This document shows positions 44,645 through 54,264 of a stretch of 64,000 nt of DNA, piece after piece; the stretch's first letter is position 1, and every line of letters starts with the position of its first letter. Source of the DNA: JAKASV01 sp963754845 (GTDB taxonomy: Bacteria > Babelota > Babeliae > Babelales > Vermiphilaceae); the NCBI GenBank assembly GCA_963754845.1, contig CAVWHE010000004.1, positions 1 through 64,000 of the forward strand, written 5' to 3'. Below the pieces are notes generated by a model that made no database searches, was not told where the DNA came from, and saw nothing but the letters and a program-made list of their open reading frames with translations. A program made the translations under genes and the position numbers.

Positions 44645-44676
44645 AAAAAACCCGGTCGTGTGTGGCCGGGTTTTTT
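44645..44676. terminator. Bidirectional rho-independent terminator
   Basis: A6, stem CCCGG(TC)/(GG)CCGGG around a short loop (44651-44670), then T6. It serves the exported gene on the plus strand and gatA on the minus strand, overlapping the gatA stop codon. Confidence 0.88.
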
Positions 44677-46123
44677 AGGATGTATAGTGTGCCGGGTGCA
44701 TCGTGTGCCACGGTGTTTCCTGTTCGTAAGCGTAGGCCGTCTGAAAAAGGAGTTCCTCGCCAAGGTGTTGACCGACAAACTGAAGCCCGAGAGGCAAATT
44801 GTCGCGCGAAAATCCGCAGGGAACTGAAAGTGCCGGAATGCCAGCGACGTTGACGGGGCATGAAAAGCGGTCCTGGAGGTCCATGTGGAGAGCGCTCGTT
44901 ATGCCGCCAATCTTGAACGCCGGTGTTGGTGTTATGGGCATGACGAGGACATCGACGGTGCGAAAAAGTTCTTCGTAGCCCGTGCGGATAAGGCATTGAA
45001 CGCGTTTGGCATTTTCATAAAATGCCGCAGCATGACCTGCGGAAAGAACATAGTTGCCGACCATAATACGGCGCCGGACTTCGGCGCCAAAGCCTTTGCT
45101 GCGCGTTCGTTCGTACATGTCTTTAAGTTCTTCGGCTTGATCGTCACGTGCTCCGTAACGGACGCCATCAAAGCGTGCTAGATTCGATGCGGCTTCGGCG
45201 CGGCTTAGGACCATGTACGTTGCCAAGGAGTAGTCAAGAACAGGAAGTGATACGTGTTTAATGGTTGCGCCGAGGCGGCGGAGGCATCCGAGAGCGTTTT
45301 CTATAGCCGCGACGATGTCTGAATCGACGCCGTCGGCATAGAGCGCGTTGTCGATAACGCCAACAACAAGGCCACGCCGGAGTTTGCCATCGAGGGCCTT
45401 TGTGTAATCTTTGGGACTTATTGAAAGACTCGATGAATCGCGACTGTCATTGCCGGCGATAATGGAAAAAACGTAGGCATTGTCATACACGGTTTGGGTT
45501 GCGACGCCGATTTGATCGAACGAGGAAGCGTAAGCGACGAGCCCGTAGCGCGAAACAAGGCCGTACGTCGGCTTGAGGCCAACAACGCCGCAGAAAGCTG
45601 CCGGTTGGCGCACCGAACCACCCGTGTCCGATCCGAGTGCCCAGGGGACAAGACCTGCTGCCACCGCCGCCACGGAACCACCGCTCGATCCACCCGGCAC
45701 GCGCGTGAGGTCCCAAGGATTGCGCGTTTTTTGGTAAGCCGAGTTTTCCGTTGAACTGCCCATGCCAAATTCATCGCAGTTGGCACGTCCGATGATGAGT
45801 CCACCAGCTTTTTTGATGCGGTTTACGGCCGTTGCGTCAAACGTTGAAACAAATCCTTCAAGAATTTTTGAGGCACACGTAAGGGTGCGGTCTTTTTGTG
45901 CAATGTTATCCTTAACGATGCCGGGTATTCCCGCGAGCGTCCCTGAGGCTATCGCTCCGTTCATGATGGAATCGTGATCAAAAATTTCGAGGGCGCACCC
46001 GAGGTCTTTGTCATACCGTGTGCAGCGGCTCAGCGCAAGGGTGAGCACGTCACGCGGTGAAATCTCACGCTCGTCAAGGAGCTTCCTGAGTTCTTTGATC
46101 GTCGCAAATGCATAACTATCCAT
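44675..46123 (-). CDS. gatA: Glutamyl/aspartyl-tRNA(Gln/Asn) amidotransferase subunit A
   Basis: A 482-residue amidase-signature enzyme. The Ser-cisSer-Lys triad is visible: lysine in GIPGIVKDNIA, and the two serines in GGSSGGSVAAVAAG and LGSDTGGSVRQPAAFCG, followed by GLKPTYG. It releases ammonia from glutamine for transamidation of misacylated tRNA. It follows gatC by 33 bp in the operon rsmG - MATE - gatC - gatA. gatB, the third subunit, is not in the window. Confidence 0.95.
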   Translation of the reverse strand: MDSYAFATIKELRKLLDEREISPRDVLTLALSRCTRYDKDLGCALEIFDHDSIMNGAIASGTLAGIPGIVKDNIAQKDRTLTCASKILEGFVSTFDATAVNRIKKAGGLIIGRANCDEFGMGSSTENSAYQKTRNPWDLTRVPGGSSGGSVAAVAAGLVPWALGSDTGGSVRQPAAFCGVVGLKPTYGLVSRYGLVAYASSFDQIGVATQTVYDNAYVFSIIAGNDSRDSSSLSISPKDYTKALDGKLRRGLVVGVIDNALYADGVDSDIVAAIENALGCLRRLGATIKHVSLPVLDYSLATYMVLSRAEAASNLARFDGVRYGARDDQAEELKDMYERTRSKGFGAEVRRRIMVGNYVLSAGHAAAFYENAKRVQCLIRTGYEELFRTVDVLVMPITPTPAFKIGGITSALHMDLQDRFSCPVNVAGIPALSVPCGFSRDNLPLGLQFVGQHLGEELLFQTAYAYEQETPWHTMHPAHYTS

Positions 46124-46156
46124 GGAAGGGTTCCTTACACACGTGGACGTGTCTTA

Positions 46157-46438
46157 TTATTCGAGTACGACGGGTACGATAAAGTAATGCTCTTGGTGGC
46201 GCGGTGCGTTGGCGATGATGGGCTCGGCGTCGCTTACGCGTGCTGTGTCATCGCGAAACACGTTGACGGTTCGGTCGGCTGCGGGACATGCGGTTTCTGA
46301 AGCGATTTCTTGCACGCGTGCCGCGTACGTCAAAAGTTCTTCGAGTTCACCTATAAGAACCTTGACTTCGCTTTCATCAACATGAAGACGAGAGAGCGAC
46401 GCTATGTACATAACCTCGTCGCGCGTTATGTTAACCAT
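46157..46438 (-). CDS. gatC: Glutamyl/aspartyl-tRNA amidotransferase subunit C
   Basis: A 93-residue protein with the GatC pattern: ITRDEVMYIASLSRLHVDE at the N terminus, then LIGELEELLTYAARVQEI and a C-terminal FRDD segment (RTVNVFRDDTARVSD). It stabilises GatA-GatB. The ATG overlaps the end of the MATE gene by 8 bp, showing translational coupling. Confidence 0.9.
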   Translation of the reverse strand: MVNITRDEVMYIASLSRLHVDESEVKVLIGELEELLTYAARVQEIASETACPAADRTVNVFRDDTARVSDAEPIIANAPRHQEHYFIVPVVLE

Positions 46439-47840
46439 CGATTATTCCCGCCGGGAGCTTCCACCGGTTACTACGAAATTGATACAAATAACCAAGAGCC
46501 ATAAGTGCATTGCTTGCATAAAAGGAGCTGTAGATCATGATAAATTTTATGTCGTGGCGCAGTGGCAGATGAGCGAAGGTATACGACACGGGTATAAAAA
46601 ACAGTAAAAAGGCGACGAGGCGCACGACTAAAACAACCTTGACGTTGGCCGCACCGCGCAAAGCTCCTGCCAAGGTGAGCTGTGCAAGATCGAAAAAAAT
46701 GAGGAGATTGGCCAGTGGAAATACGAAGATGGAAAACGAGGTGAAGTCGTCATTACGATCAAAAAGTTGGACGATGGCGCGAGGAAAGAGCGAAAAAATG
46801 ATCATGAGAGCAAATGTTATGCACGCTGCCAGGCACAGAACTTTTTTTACATTGCTCTTGACGCCCTTTGCATTGCCGGCGCCTATGTCGTTACTGACCA
46901 AAAAGGTAATGACCTGAGCGAGCGCAACGGCGGGAATAAGGACAAAGCGTGCCATCTCGCGCACGACGCAAAAAGAAGCTACAACGGTTGTGCCCATGGG
47001 ATTCATCATCGTATTGAGCCAGATGTAGGCGAAGGTGAGCGCCGTTTTGTCAAGAACGATCGGCCAGCTTAAAGACAGAATGGTGTGCACGAATCGCGTG
47101 TCACCAAAACCAGAAAAAAGGCTGATGGCGTGAGAACGGGCGTAGGGACCGAATGTTAGATAAGCGACGCTCAGAGCGACGGCACACGCGTACTGGACAG
47201 TTGAGGCAAGAGCTGACCCGTTAAGTCCCAGGGGCACGAACCCGCACTTGCCAAAAATGAGGGCGTAATCAAGGGCGACAAAGATTGCCGATGAAGTTAC
47301 CGCTACAATCATGGGAATGCGTGTGTTTTTGACGCCGCGCAGAAAGCCGACGCACGCCTGATTCATGAACATCAAAAAGATCCCCACGGCACGTAGTTTG
47401 AGATAGCTGATACCAGGGGCGAGCATTTCTGGCGGCACACCGTAGGCACGGTAAATGGCGGGCGCTCCCACGTAGAGTGCCAAACCAAGAACCACGCCGA
47501 CCGTGCACGAGACCCAAAAGGCGGTTCTGAGGGCGCGGCCTGCGCCGTGGTGATCGCCTGAGCCGTTGAGTTGTCCGACGACAATAATCGTTGCGACGGC
47601 AAAGGCCTCCGCTGCCTTCGTGCACGAATGGAGCAGGGTGTTGGTTGCTCCTGATGCGGCGTATGTTACCGTCGAGTGAAGCTGACCGATAAAATAAGAA
47701 TCGATCCAGAAAGGAAGTCCGTAGAGCAAAAAGTTCGTTACAAGCTCTGGAAAAAAGTAGCGCAGGATTGTTGGATAGCGCTCACCGGCAACGGTATCGT
47801 TGACGCCGTCAAGAAAACTTCTTACGAGACTTTTTTTCAT
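46431..47840 (-). CDS. MATE-family multidrug/metabolite exporter
   Basis: A 469-residue protein with about twelve hydrophobic segments in two halves. PFWIDSYFIGQLHSTVTYAA at the start of the first half, VGQLNGSGDHHGAGRALRTA after helix 2 and SNDIGAGNAKGVKSNVKKVL in the second half are the family's paired G..GAG motifs. The family exports drugs or metabolites using a sodium or proton gradient; the substrate is unknown. It overlaps rsmG by four bases (ATGA). Confidence 0.87.
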   Translation of the reverse strand: MKKSLVRSFLDGVNDTVAGERYPTILRYFFPELVTNFLLYGLPFWIDSYFIGQLHSTVTYAASGATNTLLHSCTKAAEAFAVATIIVVGQLNGSGDHHGAGRALRTAFWVSCTVGVVLGLALYVGAPAIYRAYGVPPEMLAPGISYLKLRAVGIFLMFMNQACVGFLRGVKNTRIPMIVAVTSSAIFVALDYALIFGKCGFVPLGLNGSALASTVQYACAVALSVAYLTFGPYARSHAISLFSGFGDTRFVHTILSLSWPIVLDKTALTFAYIWLNTMMNPMGTTVVASFCVVREMARFVLIPAVALAQVITFLVSNDIGAGNAKGVKSNVKKVLCLAACITFALMIIFSLFPRAIVQLFDRNDDFTSFSIFVFPLANLLIFFDLAQLTLAGALRGAANVKVVLVVRLVAFLLFFIPVSYTFAHLPLRHDIKFIMIYSSFYASNALMALGYLYQFRSNRWKLPAGIIDG

Positions 47841-48541
47841 GAAGAGCTCCCACGGTGACGTGCCTTTGAAGTCGTGCCTTTGAAAAAAATAAGCCTACGA
47901 ACTTTGTCTCCGGCTCTGTATTCATAATCAAAATCCACCAAACCTTGCATCTTCGGTCCTGGCTTCCATGTTTCGGCTGCCCAATAAACGATATCAGCAT
48001 TTCGATGAGTGCACGAACGCTCATGAGCCTGCATGAGGAGCTCAGGTTGCAGCGAAGCGCGCGCACAAAAAATATCAACCCGCCTCTTGTCAGTGTTTAA
48101 AAACGTGAGCCAATCAACCTCGACAATGCTGATTTTTTCAAGTTCCAAGTGGTGTACAGCAGCAGAGAGAAACGTTCGTCGTTTGCGGCGAACTTCGATG
48201 AGAATGACCTCGAGGTGGGGGTATCTTATTTTGAGGGGAATGCCAGGAAATCCCGCTCCTGAGCCAACGTCGACAATGGTATTCACGCGCGTCAGATCAC
48301 ACGCATGCCCGAGAGCCAGAGAGTCTTGAAAGTGATACGCGATGACATCGGGGCGTGACGTGATGGTTGTCAAATTCATGCGCTCGTTCCAGGAAGTAAG
48401 AAGTTCGTAGTATTTTTGAAAGAGAGCGAGCTGATCGCACGCAAGCCCTTCATGGCGTGCAAAGTCACGCCATGGATCCGCAGGTAGCGAGGTACAGCAT
48501 GTTTCAGCCACAACAGATCCCCCGACTTCATAGACTTTCAC
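47837..48541 (-). CDS. rsmG: 16S rRNA (guanine527-N7)-methyltransferase RsmG
   Basis: A 234-residue SAM methyltransferase. The start of the fold is SWNERMNLTTIT, followed by FQDSLAL, the SAM loop VDVGSGAGFPGIPLKI, VEVRRKRRTFL and SIVEVDW. The CARASLQP segment replaces the usual SRA.A.L. It modifies G527 of 16S rRNA. The GTG at 48541 is taken; a GTG at 48511 with GGGGGA upstream is equally possible. It is the first gene of the operon with MATE, gatC and gatA. Confidence 0.88.
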   Translation of the reverse strand: MKVYEVGGSVVAETCCTSLPADPWRDFARHEGLACDQLALFQKYYELLTSWNERMNLTTITSRPDVIAYHFQDSLALGHACDLTRVNTIVDVGSGAGFPGIPLKIRYPHLEVILIEVRRKRRTFLSAAVHHLELEKISIVEVDWLTFLNTDKRRVDIFCARASLQPELLMQAHERSCTHRNADIVYWAAETWKPGPKMQGLVDFDYEYRAGDKVRRLIFFKGTTSKARHRGSSS

Positions 48542-48600
48542 GCGTCGACCCTGCTATTCTCGAAACTGAAAATGGACCGCAATACAGGGCAGGAAGTACC

Positions 48601-49317
48601 ATGAAAAGACTATTCCTAGCAACCGTCTGTAGTGTACCATGCATTCTCTACAACACAACAAACTTGTGTGTGAACACCGTGACGTTTTTTTTGTGTCCCT
48701 ATCCGAGCGTTGCGCGCGAAGAAGCTGCTAAGCTTGTGGCAAGCAAACTCGGCAAACCTGGCAAGCTTGCCAAGTACACTATGACGTCTGGTCTTGATGG
48801 AGCCTCGAGTGTCGGCGGCATTTTTTCAACGTATGCCGGTTATCTAGCCGCGTCAGATTTTAATGGTCGCACAACGTTCCCCCTCAGACACGACAAGCCA
48901 AAATTCTACCTTCTCATTACGTCGCAGATTTTCCCCGTTATCATGTTCGGTGTTACTATTCACCATTGGGAACGTGTTGCCGATGTTCCCGCTGCACTTT
49001 ATGAAGTTGAAAGAAAAAAGGACGAAGAAACGAGCTCTTATTATTGGCAAATGAAAAAAATTCCACTACCTGAGGAAAAAAACATTTCAAAAAAGGCGAT
49101 CGTCATTTTTGCCGATCCTCGTAAGATCTATGTTCCTGAGGGCATCACGCCAACATCAGACAATTCCCACCTCGTTCTGCCCGATATATACGTTAAAAAG
49201 GCGCTTGCAAAAGTTCCCAATGCTCTCTACGTGCTCACCATACGCAACTTTTTTTCTACAACGGGCTCACTGCATCAAGAATCACCGTTGCGGCATATTA
49301 CCCACGTCAGTCCGTAG
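48601..49317 (+). CDS. Exported or membrane-anchored protein of unknown function
   Basis: A 238-residue protein starting MKRLFLATVCSVPCILYNTTN, a signal-like segment, after AGGAAG. A second hydrophobic stretch (YLLITSQIFPVIMFGVTIHHW) splits the protein. The N-terminal part has AREEAAKLVASKLGKPGKLAKY and glycine-rich SGLDGASSVGGIF; the C-terminal part is soluble (IVIFADPRKIYVPEGITP). No family is recognised. It is divergent from rsmG; the starts are 59 bp apart. Confidence 0.65.
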   Translation: MKRLFLATVCSVPCILYNTTNLCVNTVTFFLCPYPSVAREEAAKLVASKLGKPGKLAKYTMTSGLDGASSVGGIFSTYAGYLAASDFNGRTTFPLRHDKPKFYLLITSQIFPVIMFGVTIHHWERVADVPAALYEVERKKDEETSSYYWQMKKIPLPEEKNISKKAIVIFADPRKIYVPEGITPTSDNSHLVLPDIYVKKALAKVPNALYVLTIRNFFSTTGSLHQESPLRHITHVSP

Positions 49318-49510
49318 TCGCGTGCGTACGGTATGAAAAAGCGGGCATATCTGGGTTTTAGGTACTGGAATGTGGCGGGGAGATTGGGGTTGCCGTGAAC
49401 ATTGCTACTTTGTTTATCGGGAACATAGGCGAGGATATCTCCCGGCTGGCACGAGAGCGCTTTGCAAGGTCCTTCAAGTGTTGAAAAAAGGGTATGCCGT
49501 GTGCCGCCAC

Positions 49511-49555
49511 AAAAAATAGAACCCTTCGCCTTGTGGCATCAGGGTTCTATTTTTT
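49511..49555. terminator. Bidirectional terminator hairpin
   Basis: AAAAAATAGAACCCT (49511-49525) and AGGGTTCTATTTTTT (49541-49555) are perfect inverted arms around a 15-nt loop. It lies between convergent genes and serves both. Confidence 0.85.
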
Positions 49556-49580
49556 GTTTTAAGATCGATGAAAGTTCGCG

Positions 49581-50363
49581 TCAGTCTTTGAAGACGAAAC
49601 AGGTGCCGCTATGAAATTTTACGGCGTTGACGTGTTGCTGATAATACGTGGGGAGTTTTTCCCTTCCTGGCCTTTGGCGGTTTGAACACCAACTTCCCGT
49701 TTTTTTGTTATCGCAGCCTCCCAGGGCGATGGGTAGATAATTGAGCTCATTGACGAGACCGCAGAGGAACTTGGCTGTTGTTTCATGTCCTGAAAGTTGT
49801 GCCGGTTTTTTTTCATCGCCACCAAAGTATTTCAGGTACGATGTAAAAAGGTCCTCAACAATATAAACGCCGCCGACGCTTACGAAAGGAAAGAGAGTTT
49901 TGAAGCTCGTTATTTGTTGTTCCATGGTATGCCCACCGTCATCAACTATGATGTCGAATGTTCTGCCCATTGTTGAGGCAACGGCGTTGAGGTTGTCAAC
50001 GTTTGATTGGTCAGCAACGAAACATTGAACGCGGTCAGAGATCGTTTTTCCCCTTTGGCCATTCCAAAAATCAACCTGTTTTTTGTCTATGTCGATGAAA
50101 TAGATTCGCGTTTGCGGATGCGTAAAGTATGCGTCCCACATGAGGAGCGAGCTGCCCTTGTAAATGCCAATTTCAAGGAGTGTTACCGGTTGGTCGCGCA
50201 TCGGCGAAAAAAGTTTATCATACGCTGGCGTGTAGTTGTGTCCATTGGATGCTTTGTCGGTGTCATACTTCAGGGCAAGTTTGTCAAGGCTTGGTAATTG
50301 ACTGGCGTAGCAAGAGGGATGCGTTAGAGCTGCGACGAGGCCCATTGTTATAAATCTTCTCAT
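49581..50363 (-). CDS. Exported class I SAM-dependent methyltransferase
   Basis: A 260-residue protein. The N terminus (MRRFITMGLVAALTHPSCYAS) looks like a signal peptide. Residues 25-220 form a Rossmann methyltransferase of the CmcI/macrocin O-methyltransferase type: LALKYDTDKASNGHNYTPAY, LLEIGIYKGSSLLMW (SAM loop), YFIDIDKKQ, and DIIVDDGGHTMEQQITSF with the metal/base-type D-DGGH motif. The acceptor is unknown. An exported SAM-dependent enzyme needs SAM outside the bacterial cytoplasm, which a host cytosol could supply; this is inference. It is followed upstream by the exported HAD gene on the same strand. Confidence 0.78.
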   Translation of the reverse strand: MRRFITMGLVAALTHPSCYASQLPSLDKLALKYDTDKASNGHNYTPAYDKLFSPMRDQPVTLLEIGIYKGSSLLMWDAYFTHPQTRIYFIDIDKKQVDFWNGQRGKTISDRVQCFVADQSNVDNLNAVASTMGRTFDIIVDDGGHTMEQQITSFKTLFPFVSVGGVYIVEDLFTSYLKYFGGDEKKPAQLSGHETTAKFLCGLVNELNYLPIALGGCDNKKTGSWCSNRQRPGREKLPTYYQQHVNAVKFHSGTCFVFKD

Positions 50364-50447
50364 TGCTATGGCATGGCTCCTTTCTTTTGTAGGGTGTGTG
50401 AAAGAACTACGATTAAAACCCGTAATTATGCCGTTCCCTGAGCATGA

Positions 50448-51917
50448 TTACAGGGCCGTTGCGTTGTTAGCGACATTCGTTGGTGCAGCATTTTTTGTTC
50501 TCGTACCCTCGCCAGGTCTCTCCTTTTTGTGAACAATAACGTGATGTGCCCAAAAGGTAGGGTTTGAGTTCGCTACCACATTGAGTGTGTAGGTAAGAAC
50601 GTGTTCGTCGAGCCCATCAAATTTATAGTGCTCAAGCAATGTTACGCACTTTTCTATACACGTGTGGGTCACGGTGACAAGTTCGGCGCTGTGCTCCAAG
50701 GGAAAGAAGATCGGACCTGACAACGAATAGTCGGCGAGAGACCCAACGAGGGCAGGGTTGAGCTCCTCGATTTTTTCGCTACTTGCCTTGACAAGGCACA
50801 GATCGGGACGTAACGTGCACGTCATCGCAACGATCGTTGGTACGGTATTGAAATGTACTTTAAAGAAGCCAAGGCTGTGTTTTGACGTGTGTACGTGCCC
50901 ATCGACAATGACGGTGTCGGGTGTATAGAGTGAGCGCACGTAGTCAAGATACGCGGGGGAAGGTTTTTCGTAGACGCGACGTGAGCAAAGGAAATAGGTT
51001 GAATCATACGATGGAAAGAGTTTTGGGAATATTTTTATAAGAAGACAGCAATCGCGTGCTGAAAAAAGTATGCTGTTTTTGTTCTTCTTCTTGCAAAATC
51101 TGTCTAAACAAAAGGAAAATGATAATAAAACTGGGATGTTGAGCTGAGTCTGCTCATCCCACGTGCGGTACTTAAGTGTGTCTTTTTGGTGGGGGTTGCT
51201 CAATCGCAGCATGCGCATAAGATCGGCGAGCTCGTGACCCCCTGGCATTGTGGCGATTGTGCTTTCGGTGCGCGAGTAATCAGCTCCTTTAAATATGTAC
51301 GCCTCGATGCCGTGCTTTTGAGGGGATTGGCCGTCGGATGTACTATTGTTACCGATGTGACTGATGATATCGTAACGCTGAGCGATAACGGGCCAGATCT
51401 TTCCCGAACTTTTGCCGCCGTAGGAAGCAAAGAGTGTGACTTTTTTTGTCAGTCCAACGTTTTTGAGGATCATGTCTAATTCTTCAGCGGTGTAGTACGT
51501 GTCTGAGACTATGATATCACCGTCATTGATGTTCCTTATATTTTCCATAATCGGAAAGTCATTGAGCATTTCGGCCTGCACCTCGAATGCCCGAAGTTGT
51601 GCGGCCTGAGTTGCCGTGATGAGGCCACGTGAGATCATGGAATCGTAGATTGTGTTAAGAGTTCCGGGTGCGTGCCTTTCGGCCTCGATTCTCATGCTGG
51701 CAAATCCAGGCAGCGGAAAATTTTTCTCAATGTAATGAAAGACTGATCGTGGATCCTTATGGAGACGGCCGACGATTGTATCAAAGCAGTCGAATGAATT
51801 AACCTTGGGTTTTGCTATCGCTGCGCCAACGTCTGACGTCAAGGTGCACACCCAAAGTACCGCAATGACCACCATGGCCCATGATCGACCCATCGGCAGT
51901 TCTACAGACGCACTCAT
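50448..51917 (-). CDS. Exported HAD-family hydrolase-like protein
   Basis: A 489-residue protein. Signal segment at residues 9-34 (RSWAMVVIAVLWVCTLTSDVG). HAD motif I is NSFDCFDTIVGR (D43, T47), motif II is in DIIVSDTYYTAEELDMIL, and the late motif is HIGNNSTSDGQSPQKHGIEAY, the pattern of HAD domains associated with polysaccharide clusters. The second motif-IV aspartate is N (GNN for GDN), so activity may be reduced. The C-terminal 250 residues (NSILFSARDCCLL, DTVIVDGHVHTS) are a second domain I cannot name. Start ATG 51917 after GGGGAG. Probably cotranscribed with the methyltransferase, 84 bp downstream. Confidence 0.72.
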   Translation of the reverse strand: MSASVELPMGRSWAMVVIAVLWVCTLTSDVGAAIAKPKVNSFDCFDTIVGRLHKDPRSVFHYIEKNFPLPGFASMRIEAERHAPGTLNTIYDSMISRGLITATQAAQLRAFEVQAEMLNDFPIMENIRNINDGDIIVSDTYYTAEELDMILKNVGLTKKVTLFASYGGKSSGKIWPVIAQRYDIISHIGNNSTSDGQSPQKHGIEAYIFKGADYSRTESTIATMPGGHELADLMRMLRLSNPHQKDTLKYRTWDEQTQLNIPVLLSFSFCLDRFCKKKNKNSILFSARDCCLLIKIFPKLFPSYDSTYFLCSRRVYEKPSPAYLDYVRSLYTPDTVIVDGHVHTSKHSLGFFKVHFNTVPTIVAMTCTLRPDLCLVKASSEKIEELNPALVGSLADYSLSGPIFFPLEHSAELVTVTHTCIEKCVTLLEHYKFDGLDEHVLTYTLNVVANSNPTFWAHHVIVHKKERPGEGTRTKNAAPTNVANNATAL

Positions 51918-52146
51918 CTGATCTCCCCATAATAACTACGTAAGGTGACACATATTCCTGTCAGTTAACGAACGTTCGGTGTTATTCCGGTCTCGCCCGC
52001 GCGAGTTTTCGGTTAAGCAACGACACAAGAAGCCTATCGTGCTGCCGACCTTTTACGCAACATTTTACGCAACATTCTTATGAACGTTGTGCGGCACTGA
52101 CGATCTGCACGTGTTTCTCAGATTCAAAAAGATGATTACCGCAAAA

Positions 52147-52175
52147 AAGACCGGGCGCATAATTGGCCCGGTCTT
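52147..52175 (-). terminator. groL terminator
   Basis: AAGACCGGGC and GCCCGGTCTT form a perfect 10-bp stem with a 9-nt loop. On the minus strand it is followed by a T-run, 33 bp after the groL stop. Confidence 0.88.
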
Positions 52176-52207
52176 GTGCACATAACTGGCGAGTTACTGT
52201 GTAACGT

Positions 52208-53854
52208 TTAGTACATGCCTGGCATGCCTCCGCCCATACCGTGGTCGTGACCTGCACCGCGGCCGGCATCTTTCTTCTCTTCGGGAATCTCAAAAATTGC
52301 CGCTTCAGTTGTCAGAAGGAGACCGGCAATCGATGCTGCGTGAAGGAGCGCCGAAAAGACGACGAGTGCCGGATCGATGATGCCTTCCTCGACCATGTTG
52401 ACGTACACGCCTTTGCGCGCATCAAATCCGGTTGTATCGGATTTTTCGCGAACATGATTGATGATAACGGCAGCATCAAAGCCTGCGTTCGACGCGATGA
52501 CGCGGAGCGGTTCCTCAAGAGCGCGTCGTACGATCTGGGCGCCGAATTTTTCGTCACCCTCAAGTTTCAGTTTATCGACGGCGCTCTGGGCACGTAAAAG
52601 TGCAACGCCGCCACCAGCCACGATGCCTTCTGAGACCGCCGCGCGTGTTGCATGGAGCGCGTCCTCGATGCGATCCTTCTTTTCCTTCATTTCGGTTTCA
52701 GTTGCCGCACCCACTTTGATAACGGCAACGCCACCGGAGAGCTTGGCCAAACGCTCCTGAAGTTTCTCTTTGTCGTAGTCGGACGTCGTATTTTCGATGT
52801 GCATTCTTATTTGGGCAACACGTCCTTTGATTGCTTCGGCGCTTCCCTGGCCCTCGATGATGGTGCAATTATCCTTCGTGATCATGACGCGCTTGGCTGA
52901 CCCGAGGTCTTGAATGGCAAGCTTTTCAAGCTTGAGTCCGAGATCCTCGGAAACCATTTTGCCACCGGTCAAGATCGCTATATCTTCAAGCATGGCCTTG
53001 CGGCGATCGCCGAATCCGGGTGCCTTGACCGCAGCTACGCTCAGCGTGCCACGAAGTTTGTTGACAACGAGCGTCGCCAGAGCTTCGCCGTCAACATCTT
53101 CGGCTATGATGAGAAGCGGTTTTCCCGAGCGTGCAACTTGCTCCAAGACTGGCAGAATCGGTTTCATGCTGCTGATCTTCTTTTCAAAGATCAGAATGAC
53201 AGGCGATTCGAACTCGGTCTCCATTTTTTCCGTGTTGGTGACGAAGTAGGGCGAAAGGTAGCCGCGGTCGAACTGCATGCCTTCGACGACGTCGAGCTCG
53301 TCGCTTGTGCCTTTCGCTTCTTCAACGGTGATAACTCCATCACGACCAACGCGCGCCATAGCGGCCGCGATTTGCTTTCCGATGGCCGTGTCGGCATTAG
53401 CTGATATCGTCGCAACCTGCTCGATCTCCCTTTCATCTTTGACAGGTTTAGAGCCTTTTTTGATGTGCTCTACGACGACATCAACGGCTTTGTCGATGCC
53501 GCGCTTGAGCTCCATAGGGTTGGCGCCGGCCGTTACGTATTTGTTTCCTTCACGAAAAATAGCCTGTGCCAGAACCGTTGCCGTTGTTGTTCCATCGCCG
53601 GCGACGTCGGCGGTTTTATTGGCAACCTCGCGGACCATCTGCGCGCCCATATTTTCGAGTCTGTCGGCAAGCTCGATTTCCTTGGCAACAGTTACGCCGT
53701 CTTTTGTTATGACGGGAGCACCGTACGATCGCTCGAAGACCACGTTGCGTCCTTTGGGACCGAGCGTAACCTTGACGGCATCAGCGAGCGTATCAACGCC
53801 CTTGCGAATTTCTTCACGAGCTGCTACGCCGAATACTATGCGTTTGGATGCCAT
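52208..53854 (-). CDS. groL: Chaperonin GroEL
   Basis: A 548-residue chaperonin of normal length. Visible: VTLGPKGRNVVFERSYG, the nucleotide-site DGTTTATVLAQ, apical KISSMKPILPVLEQ, AAVKAPGFGDRRKAML, and EGIVAGGGVALLRA. The C terminus ends in GMGGGMPGMY, the usual flexible Gly-Met tail. A histidine-containing GRGAGHDHG segment precedes it. It lies 36 bp after groS. Confidence 0.97.
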   Translation of the reverse strand: MASKRIVFGVAAREEIRKGVDTLADAVKVTLGPKGRNVVFERSYGAPVITKDGVTVAKEIELADRLENMGAQMVREVANKTADVAGDGTTTATVLAQAIFREGNKYVTAGANPMELKRGIDKAVDVVVEHIKKGSKPVKDEREIEQVATISANADTAIGKQIAAAMARVGRDGVITVEEAKGTSDELDVVEGMQFDRGYLSPYFVTNTEKMETEFESPVILIFEKKISSMKPILPVLEQVARSGKPLLIIAEDVDGEALATLVVNKLRGTLSVAAVKAPGFGDRRKAMLEDIAILTGGKMVSEDLGLKLEKLAIQDLGSAKRVMITKDNCTIIEGQGSAEAIKGRVAQIRMHIENTTSDYDKEKLQERLAKLSGGVAVIKVGAATETEMKEKKDRIEDALHATRAAVSEGIVAGGGVALLRAQSAVDKLKLEGDEKFGAQIVRRALEEPLRVIASNAGFDAAVIINHVREKSDTTGFDARKGVYVNMVEEGIIDPALVVFSALLHAASIAGLLLTTEAAIFEIPEEKKDAGRGAGHDHGMGGGMPGMY

Positions 53855-53890
53855 ATATAAAACTCCTTGTTAAGTTTTTCGGCGTACGTT

Positions 53891-54178
53891 TTATTTTTCA
53901 ATAACGCCGAGAATGTCGTCTTCTTTGATAATCAAAAAGTCGTCGCCCGCATCGGTCCCGGCATATTTGCCGAAGAAGATGACGTCGCCTACGCGGACGT
54001 TCATGGGAATGATTTTGTTGGCGGGGTCAAGACGTCCGGGCCCGACGGCAACGACTTCACCAGTTTGGGCACGCTCCTTGGCCGCATCGGGAATTATGAT
54101 ACCGCCTGCCGTAACGTCCTCGGCCTCAAGCCTCTTGACAAGGACCCTGTCGCCCAATGGCCTAAATTTTTTCAGCAT
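53891..54178 (-). CDS. groS: Co-chaperonin GroES
   Basis: A 95-residue protein: FRPLGDRVLVKRLEAEDVT, the mobile loop TAGGIIIPDAAKERAQTG, VVAVGPGRLD, VRVGDVIFFGKYAGTD and a C-terminal IKEDDILGVIE. Caps GroEL. The SD AGGAGG lies before ATG 54178. First gene of the groS-groL operon. Confidence 0.97.
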   Translation of the reverse strand: MLKKFRPLGDRVLVKRLEAEDVTAGGIIIPDAAKERAQTGEVVAVGPGRLDPANKIIPMNVRVGDVIFFGKYAGTDAGDDFLIIKEDDILGVIEK

Positions 54179-54264
54179 AGCGCCTCCTTAAAAGGGCACA
54201 TAAAAAAAGGTACACTATAATCCAACCGATGCATCGTGCACCTACAATTCAAAATTCACCCAAG

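Noticed and set aside
49395..49484. 29-codon GTG frame (NIATLFIGNIGEDISRLARE)
   Set aside because: Gene-like start but very short, no clear ribosome site and placed before a terminator; it could be a remnant, not callable.
53277..53873. Long plus-strand frame antisense to groL
   Set aside because: groL fully explains the region; the antisense frame has no family match and no start signal.
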